A stretch of DNA of 64,000 nt from assembly GCA_965243755.1 (NCBI GenBank), contig CBDEVW010000002.1:248001-312000 (forward strand). Reading direction: 5' to 3'. Position numbers and translations under genes: made by a program. A model generated the notes under the pieces. It made no database searches and was not told the DNA's origin. It saw only the letters and a list, made by a program, of their open reading frames with translations. The DNA is from JANSWY01 sp965243755. GTDB lineage: Bacteria; Bacteroidota; Bacteroidia; Cytophagales; Cyclobacteriaceae. This document shows positions 18,908 to 26,073 of the stretch, piece by piece (positions within the stretch are counted from its first letter, which is position 1; every line of letters starts with the position of its first letter).

Positions 18908-19030
18908 ATGTTTTTTAATCCAGCAGTTACAGACGGAGTTGATTTATTTGTAAACATTGTGATTTTCATTGCAGCCTTTGGTGCCGCTTTGTCATTTATT
19001 GATTTCAAAAAGGAATCAAGTAAAAAGTAA
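18908..19030 (+). CDS. Putative small single-pass membrane protein, 40 aa
   Basis: ATG at 18908 opens a 40-codon frame ending TAA at 19030. The product starts MFFNPAVTDGVDLF, has one hydrophobic segment (VNIVIFIAAFGAALSFI, residues about 15-31) and ends with a lysine-rich tail (DFKKESSKK), which is the layout of a small inner-membrane protein. There is no clear ribosome-binding site, but that is common here. It lies between the aminotransferase and the metallophosphoesterase frame, which overlaps no part of it. Short length makes this uncertain. Confidence 0.4.
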   Translation: MFFNPAVTDGVDLFVNIVIFIAAFGAALSFIDFKKESSKK

Positions 19031-19113
19031 TCAATTACCTTCCTCCTTCCGGAAAGTTCATCAAATCTATTCAGGGTGCCAGAAGACTTGTCATCCCTGA
19101 CATTCATGGCTGC

Positions 19114-19731
19114 TTGCGAACTTTAATCGCATTGTTAGACAAAGTGCACTTGAAGCCAGCTGACCAGCTTTTCTTTTTAGGTGACTATGTCAACAAAGGC
19201 CCAAGGAGCTGCGATACATTAGATTATATCATCAACCTTAGTTCCAATAATTTAAATATTCATTGTCTCTTAGGCAATCACGATCTGATCATTCTCAATC
19301 ATTTAACGGGTACAATCACTCAGTCACATGAAAGGCTACATTCCTGGAATTCAGAGTGTTTTTATCACACTGGCGAGAGAGAGCACTATATCAATTTCCT
19401 CAATAACTTACCCTATTTCATTGAAATGGAGGATTGCTTTCTGGTTCATGCTGGTTTCGATTTTTCGGCACCTCAGCCATTTGAAGCCTGGGAGGCTATG
19501 TTAAATATTGTTGGCATTGATGTTGACAATAAATTGGTAATGGGAAAGAAAATAATTCACGGTCATTTTCCACAAACCTTAGATACCATAAAGTCAGCTA
19601 TAGATAAAAACTCGCAGGTCATTGGCCTTGATAATGGGTGTGTGTATCAAGGAATCAGAAAGGAACAAGGCTGTTTATTGTGTCTCGATTTGACAGGAAA
19701 TAAACTATACCAACAGCAAAAAGTGGATTAG
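19114..19731 (+). CDS. Metallophosphoesterase (Ser/Thr-phosphatase type); true start unclear
   Basis: Calcineurin-like phosphoesterase. The GDY..KGPRSCDTLDYI, LLGNHDLIILN and HAGFD blocks plus IIHGHFP give most metal and catalytic ligands. The first canonical start in frame is TTG 19114, but it lies after the family's first metal-binding motif: upstream codons in the same frame read RRLVIPDIHGC (bases 19081-19113). The frame is open back to 19024 with no ATG, GTG or TTG, so translation must start at a rare codon (ATT at 19069 would fit), or there is an indel or sequence error. The product may dephosphorylate proteins or diadenosine tetraphosphate (PrpA/ApaH-like). Cytoplasmic. Confidence 0.85.
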   Translation: MRTLIALLDKVHLKPADQLFFLGDYVNKGPRSCDTLDYIINLSSNNLNIHCLLGNHDLIILNHLTGTITQSHERLHSWNSECFYHTGEREHYINFLNNLPYFIEMEDCFLVHAGFDFSAPQPFEAWEAMLNIVGIDVDNKLVMGKKIIHGHFPQTLDTIKSAIDKNSQVIGLDNGCVYQGIRKEQGCLLCLDLTGNKLYQQQKVD

Positions 19732-19736
19732 TATTT

Positions 19737-19841
19737 TTATACGTGATCCCTCTTGTGATCGCTTACCTTTTCGTTTGGAATGATCATTGGGCATACAATG
19801 GCTGCAACAAATAGCACAAGAATGATTAACAACATCAACAT
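19737..19841 (-). CDS. Putative small membrane protein, 34 aa
   Basis: Minus-strand ATG (complement of 19839-19841) opens a 34-codon frame ending at 19737. The product starts MLMLLIILVLFVAAIV and continues CPMIIPNEKVSDHKRDHV, i.e. a single hydrophobic helix and a charged tail. It sits in the 159-base gap between the convergent phosphoesterase and PhoD-like genes and would be downstream of the PhoD-like gene on the same strand. It could be real or chance; no homologue is known to me. Confidence 0.35.
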   Translation of the reverse strand: MLMLLIILVLFVAAIVCPMIIPNEKVSDHKRDHV

Positions 19842-19890
19842 AGTTCTGCAATTTTCTTAATGGAGTCCAAAGATAGCTTGCTCCGGTAAA

Positions 19891-20922
19891 TTAAGGAAGT
19901 AATTTTTGAGCTTTATAAAGTGTATCATTCAGGCCCCTTATCTCGAATTCAACATGAGGAGTTTCTCCGGTCCACTCTACTTTAATCAACCCATAATTTT
20001 TTGCTCTGATGTATTCGCCTATTCGATGTTTATTCTCCTCTGGCCATGGTTCAGACCAGGTATGGGTGATCCCACTGGTCGTTAATTCGTAGAGAGGAAA
20101 CTCCAACCCCGGTATATCTAATTTCGATATTTCAGCAATATGCCTGTCACCACTCACTAATATGGGAAATGAGGCTTTTGTATGACTTAACAATTCCAAC
20201 AGCCTGGTTCTTGCGGTAGGGAAGTTTGCCCATTTTTCAAACCGATGCTGCTCTGGAATAATTTGAATGCCGCTTCCTATGATGTGGATTTTGGCATTAG
20301 AGTTTGTCAATTCTTGTTCCAGCCAATGCCATTGTTCTTCTCCAAGAATATCTCCGGTTTCATTTGGTATGTAATTGATTTCCGTGACTGAAGAGCGGTG
20401 AAGTGAATCACGAAAATATCTGGCGTCTAGCAGAATAACTTTGATTTCTCTACCTGAATCACCTAATGTATAAGAAGAATATGCACCTTTTCGGTTCCTT
20501 TGAGGGGCATCAGCAGGTACATCCAGGAAATCCAACAGTATTTGCTGACTTTCATCTTTCAAAGAATACTCTTTTCCACCGTCATTCAACCCATAATCAT
20601 GGTCGTCCCAAATACCTATTACAGGCGTGTTTTCAATGAATGCAGCATATTCCGGATTAGTCTTCAATAGGTCATACTTTTCTTTTAATACCTGCATATC
20701 ATCAGTATCACCGTATACAATATCTCCAAGCCAAACAAACAGGTCTGGTGACTGCAATGCAATATTATCCCACATGGACTGGTCTTGTGAAATTTTATTG
20801 CATGAGCCCAACGCAATTTTTGTGATGTCCTTTTCAACCATTGCGTCTCTGGTCTGCTCTTGATTACAAGCGAAATAGAAGAGGCAAACCGAAAATAGTT
20901 TGCCCATCAATTTTAAATTCAT
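19891..20922 (-). CDS. PhoD-like alkaline phosphatase/phosphodiesterase lipoprotein
   Basis: A 343-residue PhoD-family metallophosphatase. The lipobox ends FYFAC near residue 19, so the protein is probably a periplasm-facing or surface lipoprotein. Motifs IALGSCNK, VWLGDIVYGD, GIWDDHDYGLNDGG, VILLDARYFRDS and VSGDRHIAEIS are typical of PhoD; the Asp, His and Arg residues are the metal- and phosphate-binding set. It is shorter than Bacillus PhoD (lacks the N-terminal PhoD_N domain), as in the tartrate-resistant-phosphatase-like subgroup of Bacteroidota. Its start is 14 bases from the stop of gdhA on the same strand, so co-transcription is likely. Confidence 0.9.
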   Translation of the reverse strand: MNLKLMGKLFSVCLFYFACNQEQTRDAMVEKDITKIALGSCNKISQDQSMWDNIALQSPDLFVWLGDIVYGDTDDMQVLKEKYDLLKTNPEYAAFIENTPVIGIWDDHDYGLNDGGKEYSLKDESQQILLDFLDVPADAPQRNRKGAYSSYTLGDSGREIKVILLDARYFRDSLHRSSVTEINYIPNETGDILGEEQWHWLEQELTNSNAKIHIIGSGIQIIPEQHRFEKWANFPTARTRLLELLSHTKASFPILVSGDRHIAEISKLDIPGLEFPLYELTTSGITHTWSEPWPEENKHRIGEYIRAKNYGLIKVEWTGETPHVEFEIRGLNDTLYKAQKLLP

Positions 20923-20935
20923 ATTTTAAAGCTCT

Positions 20936-22288
20936 TTATACATGACCCTGGGCCAGCATCGCATCAGCTACTTTCACAAACCCTGCGATGTTTGCGCCTT
21001 TAACGTAATCTACGTAATCATCATCAACTCTGCCAAATTTCACACAATTCTCATGAATACTTTTCATAATCATTTTTAAGCGATAATCAACTTCATCACT
21101 AGTCCATGACAATCGTTGTGAATTTTGCGACATTTCTAAGCCGGATGTTGCCACCCCTCCTGCATTGGATGCCTTTCCAGGTGCAAATAGTAATTTGTTA
21201 TTTTGAATAACGGTTACTGCCTCAATAGTTGTTGGCATATTGGCTCCTTCAAAAATTCCGAAACAACCATTCTTTACCAGCTCCTCAGCATCTTGTTCAT
21301 CAATTTCGTTTTGCGTTGCACAAGGATAAGCCAGGTCACATGGAACGGACCATGGCCTGCCCTTTGAGAAAGTGGCTGATTTATACTTTTCAGTGTATTC
21401 ACTAATACGTGCCCTTTTCTCGTTTTTCAAGTATTTAACATGTGCCAGTTTTTCTGCGTCAATACCATCTTTGTCATGTATAAATCCACTTGAATCAGAC
21501 AGGGTCACGACTTTCGCACCTCGCTCTATCAGCTTTTCAGTAGTGTACTGGGCCACATTACCACTTCCTGAAACCACACAAACCTGATCTTTCAACCCTT
21601 TTCCGCGCAATTCCAACATTTCCTCACTGAAGTAAACCGTTCCATACCCTGTAGCTTCTGTTCTTATCCGACTTCCTCCGTAATCGAGCCCTTTGCCTGT
21701 AATCACACCAGTGAATTCGTCGTTGATTCTTTTATATTGACCAAATAAATATCCCACTTCTCTTGCTCCCACTCCAATATCTCCGGCAGGTACATCCTTA
21801 TTGCCTCCAATGTATTTTCTAAGCTCAATCATGAAACTTTGACAAAACCGCATGATTTCTCCATCTGATTTTCCTTTAGGGTCAAAGTTGGCTCCACCTT
21901 TACCTCCACCGAGCGGAAGAGTTGTCAAACTGTTTTTAAACACCTGCTCAAATGCCAAAAATTTAAGGATACTCAGATTAACACTAGGGTGAAAACGTAA
22001 ACCACCTTTGTAGGGACCCAGCGATGAGTTCATTTGAACACGATATCCGCGGTTCACACAAAAATTACCGGAATCGTCAACCCATGGTACCCTAAACATT
22101 ACCACACGTTCAGGCTCACAAAGTCTTTCCAGAATATTGGCTTGCTGATACTTTTTGTTCTCAGCGATGAAAGGAATAATTGTTTCTGCTACTTCTGTTA
22201 CTGCTTGCAAAAACTCTGGCTCATTAGGATTTCTGGAATCTATGAGGTTCACAAACTCCCTGATTTCCTTTTCTAAAGTATTACTCAT
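20936..22288 (-). CDS. gdhA: NADP-specific glutamate dehydrogenase
   Basis: A 450-residue hexameric (class I) glutamate dehydrogenase that makes glutamate from 2-oxoglutarate and ammonium with NADPH. The catalytic lysine region is LPLGGGKGGANFDPKGKSD, the dinucleotide motif is VVSGSGNVAQYTTEKL, and the region KDVPAGDIGVGAREVGYLFGQY is the standard substrate-binding block. Length and the FVKVADAMLAQG C-terminus match the class I NADP enzymes. It is the promoter-proximal gene of a gdhA/PhoD-like pair and is divergent from the 57-residue ORF at 22440, with 151 bases between. The intergenic region is likely to hold its promoter, but no convincing -7 element is seen. Confidence 0.97.
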   Translation of the reverse strand: MSNTLEKEIREFVNLIDSRNPNEPEFLQAVTEVAETIIPFIAENKKYQQANILERLCEPERVVMFRVPWVDDSGNFCVNRGYRVQMNSSLGPYKGGLRFHPSVNLSILKFLAFEQVFKNSLTTLPLGGGKGGANFDPKGKSDGEIMRFCQSFMIELRKYIGGNKDVPAGDIGVGAREVGYLFGQYKRINDEFTGVITGKGLDYGGSRIRTEATGYGTVYFSEEMLELRGKGLKDQVCVVSGSGNVAQYTTEKLIERGAKVVTLSDSSGFIHDKDGIDAEKLAHVKYLKNEKRARISEYTEKYKSATFSKGRPWSVPCDLAYPCATQNEIDEQDAEELVKNGCFGIFEGANMPTTIEAVTVIQNNKLLFAPGKASNAGGVATSGLEMSQNSQRLSWTSDEVDYRLKMIMKSIHENCVKFGRVDDDYVDYVKGANIAGFVKVADAMLAQGHV

Positions 22289-22439
22289 TAAGGTTGTTGT
22301 TTATTCTTACCGCAAGGTTAATCAGTTTTTCCATTCAAACGATCTGATCTTTAATAATTTAACAATTTTACAGTAAAGACTAAGTAATAGTTTAGTGTTT
22401 TATTAGCGTCGTAAAATGTAAACCACAAACCACCAAGTA

Positions 22440-22613
22440 ATGCAAGTAGAAAATGAAATCATGATTAGCTTGAGCAGGCTAGATGTGAACCAAAAAAATG
22501 ATTTATTGGATTACGCAAAAAAATTAACCCTTAATAAACAACGAATGGATCGCAGAAGACGGGATGCGCTTCAACAAATCAGAGAGGCGATCAATAGCCC
22601 GATTTCATATTAG
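22440..22613 (+). CDS. Small helical protein, 57 aa
   Basis: ATG at 22440 opens a 57-codon frame ending TAG at 22613. The product (MQVENEIMISLSRLDVNQK, then LLDYAKKLTLNKQRMDRRRRD, ending REAINSPISY) is charged and strongly helical, with a look of the small LDxLTxxQKxxLLDFI-type proteins found in Bacteroidota, some of which are antitoxin-like or DUF2281-like. No toxin partner is adjacent. It is divergent from gdhA and overlaps the convergent channel gene by 4 bases. The start MQVENE is uncertain; a second ATG lies at 22461. Confidence 0.55.
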   Translation: MQVENEIMISLSRLDVNQKNDLLDYAKKLTLNKQRMDRRRRDALQQIREAINSPISY

Positions 22614-24511
22614 TCTTCGGAAAGAACGATTACGGTATCCTCCTCACTAAGCCTGAATACTTTTGACTTTTTCGGATTGACGTATACACCATATCCCTTT
22701 TCAGCCATTTTAGCTTCTGCCATAATACGGTAACCGATGGCTACTTCGTTCTTTTGTGCTGCTGATTCCAGTATCGTGTAGAAATTAATATCAACATTAG
22801 GCTTCACATATTCTTTAGCAGGCTTAATGTAAATTTCCGAGCCATCAGCATCGAAGAGGTCTTCAAAAACGCGCATCAGGTATTTATTTTCTGAAACCTG
22901 ACTCATCAACAAACTAACCAGCTTATCACTAACGATAAAGTCGTTAGCGCTGGTGATGTCAGCCAATTGCCTGTTTCTGATATCCAACATTTCACTAACC
23001 ATGTTGAACTTTACACCAGTTTTTTCAGAGATATTCCTGATGTGAAGGAGCGTAATTAAAGTTTGTGCATCCGCTTCCTGAATTGGGAAATAGCTTTGGT
23101 AGCACAGTAGAATGACGTATTGGTAAGTCTCCAACTGCATGTTTTCAATGGTTTCCCGATCCGTAGTGTCACAAATCTCAAACTTAAGTTCTATGTTTAC
23201 CAGATCCTCCTGCAACTTATTGATGGCTTTTAATGCGTCTCCAAACTTAGTTTTTACCCTGACAATAGATCCTTCAGTGACATAGTAATCAAGCTCTTCT
23301 ATGATATGCTTAGCCCTGTCATTCCAACCAATGATCAAAATATTCTCCTTCTCGTGCTCTACTCTTTCGGTGAGAACTAACGCCTTCTCATTGATTTTGT
23401 AATCTTTGATCTTGGACGGGATCAGTGTGTCATCGTCCTCTGTGATACCAATCACTTTATCACCGGGTCTCAAAACAGTATCCATTGGTGGGTTCACCTC
23501 AACATGGCCATCTGCATATTGGAGTCCCATAATGGCAGATTCCTCGTATGCAAATAGTACTTCCCTAAAAGTTTTCCCTATAACAGATTTCTCCTCGGTG
23601 AAATAAATTTCATCGCCATCAAAATCCATCAACTCCTGGTATACCACACTCAGACCATTTTGTCTACTGGTCTGAACCATGATCCTCGAAATAATTTCGT
23701 CAGAAAGAATTAGCTCTACTTCATCACCACCAACCATTTGAGCTACCTCAAGGTTCTTTTTATCTTCCATCTCCGCTGTGATGTGATATGGTTCTTTTCT
23801 ACGATCGGGGTGAGTTACAATGGCAACAATTGTTTTGATAATCTGAGAGTCAGAGTTCTCATTATCTTTATCAAGAATGATGATCGATTTGGTGTCGAAT
23901 GGGTTGGCAATGTACAAATCCTGGACATCAATAGGGTTACCTGTTCTACAGATTACCCTGGTATTACCAGTATTGCCCACTTTATCACGAATCTCATCCT
24001 CCATCAGGACTTTGTCCTTGTCTGCAAGAATGACAATACTTCCATCCTTCTGGTTCTCATTAGCAATGACCAATTCGGATATAATGGTAAATATTTTAGA
24101 AGACCAGCCAAGTATAAGCACATGATCCTTTTCAATAACGAATGAACGACCCTTTCTTAAATCTTCCAGCTTGGTAAGGATACCATTAGAAATCAAACCA
24201 ATAAGGGTACTGAGCACTACAACACCGACCAGGGTTACAATGATCATGAAGATCTGGAAGGACACCGTTTCATCGCTATCTCCTAATGTTCCCGGGTCTA
24301 ACATGTGTGTCAGGTTTTCCCATAGCGCATGCCACAAGTTAAAATTATCATCATGCTCAGGGTGAACACCAAGTATCAACAGCAATAAGGAAAATACAAC
24401 AATTACCAAAAATGCTCCAAATGCCAGCCAGGCAATGAGTGTCCCTGTTCCCTTGGAAATGAGATTATCAAATAAATATTTTGCTCTGACCTTAAAAGGT
24501 ACTTGTTTCAT
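22610..24511 (-). CDS. CASTOR/POLLUX-type ion channel with RCK/TrkA-N domains
   Basis: A 633-residue membrane protein. Two N-terminal hydrophobic segments (about residues 22-48 and 85-112) flank a pore-like loop (HALWENLTHMLDPGTLGD), followed by two cytosolic NAD-binding-like RCK domains (DHVLILGWSSKIFTII and ILIIGWNDRAKHII) and C-terminal TrkA-C-like beta folds. This is the layout of CASTOR/POLLUX/DMI1-family cation channels. It is divergent from the TAXI gene at 24749, with 237 bases between. Physiological ion (K+, Ca2+ or Na+) unknown. Start MKQVPFKVRAKYLFDNLISKG is typical for the family. Confidence 0.9.
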   Translation of the reverse strand: MKQVPFKVRAKYLFDNLISKGTGTLIAWLAFGAFLVIVVFSLLLLILGVHPEHDDNFNLWHALWENLTHMLDPGTLGDSDETVSFQIFMIIVTLVGVVVLSTLIGLISNGILTKLEDLRKGRSFVIEKDHVLILGWSSKIFTIISELVIANENQKDGSIVILADKDKVLMEDEIRDKVGNTGNTRVICRTGNPIDVQDLYIANPFDTKSIIILDKDNENSDSQIIKTIVAIVTHPDRRKEPYHITAEMEDKKNLEVAQMVGGDEVELILSDEIISRIMVQTSRQNGLSVVYQELMDFDGDEIYFTEEKSVIGKTFREVLFAYEESAIMGLQYADGHVEVNPPMDTVLRPGDKVIGITEDDDTLIPSKIKDYKINEKALVLTERVEHEKENILIIGWNDRAKHIIEELDYYVTEGSIVRVKTKFGDALKAINKLQEDLVNIELKFEICDTTDRETIENMQLETYQYVILLCYQSYFPIQEADAQTLITLLHIRNISEKTGVKFNMVSEMLDIRNRQLADITSANDFIVSDKLVSLLMSQVSENKYLMRVFEDLFDADGSEIYIKPAKEYVKPNVDINFYTILESAAQKNEVAIGYRIMAEAKMAEKGYGVYVNPKKSKVFRLSEEDTVIVLSED

Positions 24512-24668
24512 TTATTCTAAGTTGTTGAGTTATTATGCCCTTGTCCGGATTAATCGCGTAAAGTTATAACTACCCGATCAATTGACCATGGGAATTTCAT
24601 TAAACGTTGCAATTATATCTGCAGACAAATTCAAGCACTCAATTTTAAACAATTTCTATGAGCATGAT

Positions 24669-24688
24669 ATTGTCCTACGGTAGACAAT
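24669..24688. promoter_or_regulatory. Inverted repeat in the channel/TAXI divergent region
   Basis: ATTGT-C-CTA / CGG loop / TAG-ACAAT forms an 8-bp stem with one bulged C. It lies 60 bases before the TAXI start and between two divergent genes. It may be an operator or a small hairpin; nothing else in the sequence tells which. Confidence 0.3.
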
Positions 24689-24748
24689 TTGCTAAAAGAC
24701 AGGAATTTAATGAATCCATTTCACCAAAATAAACGATTATGGTAAAAC

Positions 24749-26029
24749 ATGAATTTTTCCAGAACCAGCATATTGCTACTACTTCTTGCCACCGCTGTAA
24801 TTTCGTGTAGTCCCAAGAAGCAAACCTACAAATTCATTCATAGCGAAAACGAACCAGAGTTTACAATCACCAAAATCATAAAACGTGTTTTGGAGGAAAA
24901 TATGAATGTAGAAATAGAATTAATTAACGGTGTGGGGTCCATTTCCAACCTTGACAGTTTATCAGCCAACAGTGCCGATATCACCATTGTTGAGAATAAT
25001 ATGCCGTATCGTGAAGGTATTCACTCAACCTTTCCCATTTACGAACAGGTGCTCCACATATTTTATAGAAATAATTCCCAGGCCAGGTCGTTTGCGGATC
25101 TCGTATATGGCAACAGAATCTACATCGGTACGGAGGGATCTTCCACTTATCGTTTTATGAATAATATGTTCGATTATTTCAGGCTGGATCGGAATAGATT
25201 TGAAATTACTGACAATATATTCGACAATGATGTCATCTGTGGTTTTACTGACATCATTACGGACGACAACTATATACAATCAATAGAGCATGAAGGGTAT
25301 CAATTATTTAGTTTCGATCAGATAGAAAACTTTGGTAAAGGGTCAATTGCAGAAGGCATTGGTTTGAAGTTTCCTCAGTTAAAGCCGTTTGTTATTCCGG
25401 AGGGAACATATGGAAACATGACCAGGAATCCCATACTTACTATTGCAACAGATGCCATATTGATTGTCAGGGCTGACCTGAGTGATGATTTTATATATAA
25501 CTTAACCAAAACCATTCTGAGAGATAAGCAGGAACTAAATGATGTAAGTCCATTAATTTATGAAACACTCCATGAAAATTTTAATCGTGGTAAAGTAACA
25601 TATCCATTGCATAATGGAGCCCGGATATTTCTCGATAGGGACGAACCAACATTCATTGAAAGATATGCGGAATTAGGTGGCGTCATATTTTCAATCATTC
25701 TGGCTTTGGCTTCCGGTCTTGTTTCTCTTTCTAAATGGCAAAAACAGAAAAAGAAAGACCGGGTTGATGTATTTTACAAGGACCTGATTAAAATAAAAAA
25801 TGGCATTCCCCGATTACAAACTATTGGTGAAGCTATTGCGGCAATCAAAAAAGTACAGCTGGCACAAAACAATGCTTTTGACCTATTAATCAACGAAAAG
25901 CTGGAAGCAAATGAAAGCTTTAGAATCTACATGGAGTTGTCTAAAGAGACAATCAATGAGTTGAAGGTAAAGGTCCGAAAGTTTAAAACACTAATGGCGA
26001 ATACTAAGAATAAAGAGGTCCTCTATTGA
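24749..26029 (+). CDS. TAXI-type solute-binding protein with C-terminal membrane anchor, no TRAP permease nearby
   Basis: A 426-residue protein of the TAXI family (periplasmic binding subunits of TRAP transporters). It has a lipobox-like signal ending AVISC (residue about 20). The binding domain covers about 25-290 (HSENEPEFTITKIIKRVLEEN, IYIGTEGSSTYRFMNNMF, IVRADLSDDFIYNLTKTIL). Unusually, it then has a membrane segment (about 310-331, GGVIFSIILALASGLVSL) followed by about 90 charged, coiled-coil-like residues that would face the cytosol. No TRAP DctM/DctQ gene is in the window. It may be a sensor or a channel partner rather than a transporter subunit (inference). Divergent from the CASTOR/POLLUX-type channel. 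Confidence 0.85.
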   Translation: MNFSRTSILLLLLATAVISCSPKKQTYKFIHSENEPEFTITKIIKRVLEENMNVEIELINGVGSISNLDSLSANSADITIVENNMPYREGIHSTFPIYEQVLHIFYRNNSQARSFADLVYGNRIYIGTEGSSTYRFMNNMFDYFRLDRNRFEITDNIFDNDVICGFTDIITDDNYIQSIEHEGYQLFSFDQIENFGKGSIAEGIGLKFPQLKPFVIPEGTYGNMTRNPILTIATDAILIVRADLSDDFIYNLTKTILRDKQELNDVSPLIYETLHENFNRGKVTYPLHNGARIFLDRDEPTFIERYAELGGVIFSIILALASGLVSLSKWQKQKKKDRVDVFYKDLIKIKNGIPRLQTIGEAIAAIKKVQLAQNNAFDLLINEKLEANESFRIYMELSKETINELKVKVRKFKTLMANTKNKEVLY

Positions 26030-26032
26030 AAA

Positions 26033-26064
26033 TTAAGGCTGGTAATATTAATGACCAGCCTTAA
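26033..26064. terminator. Hairpin terminator between convergent genes
   Basis: TTAAGGCTGGT pairs perfectly with ACCAGCCTTAA (11 bp) around a 10-base loop. It lies 4 bases after the TAXI stop and 10 bases from the stop of the convergent M61 gene. No T-run follows on either strand, so the efficiency is uncertain. Confidence 0.6.
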
Positions 26065-26073
26065 CCCAATGAG

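Noticed and set aside
18877..19107. A 76-codon minus-strand ORF opposite the small plus-strand frame and the phosphoesterase start
   Set aside because: No domain or signal; it lies across the conserved phosphoesterase N-terminal codons on the other strand, so it is a shadow.
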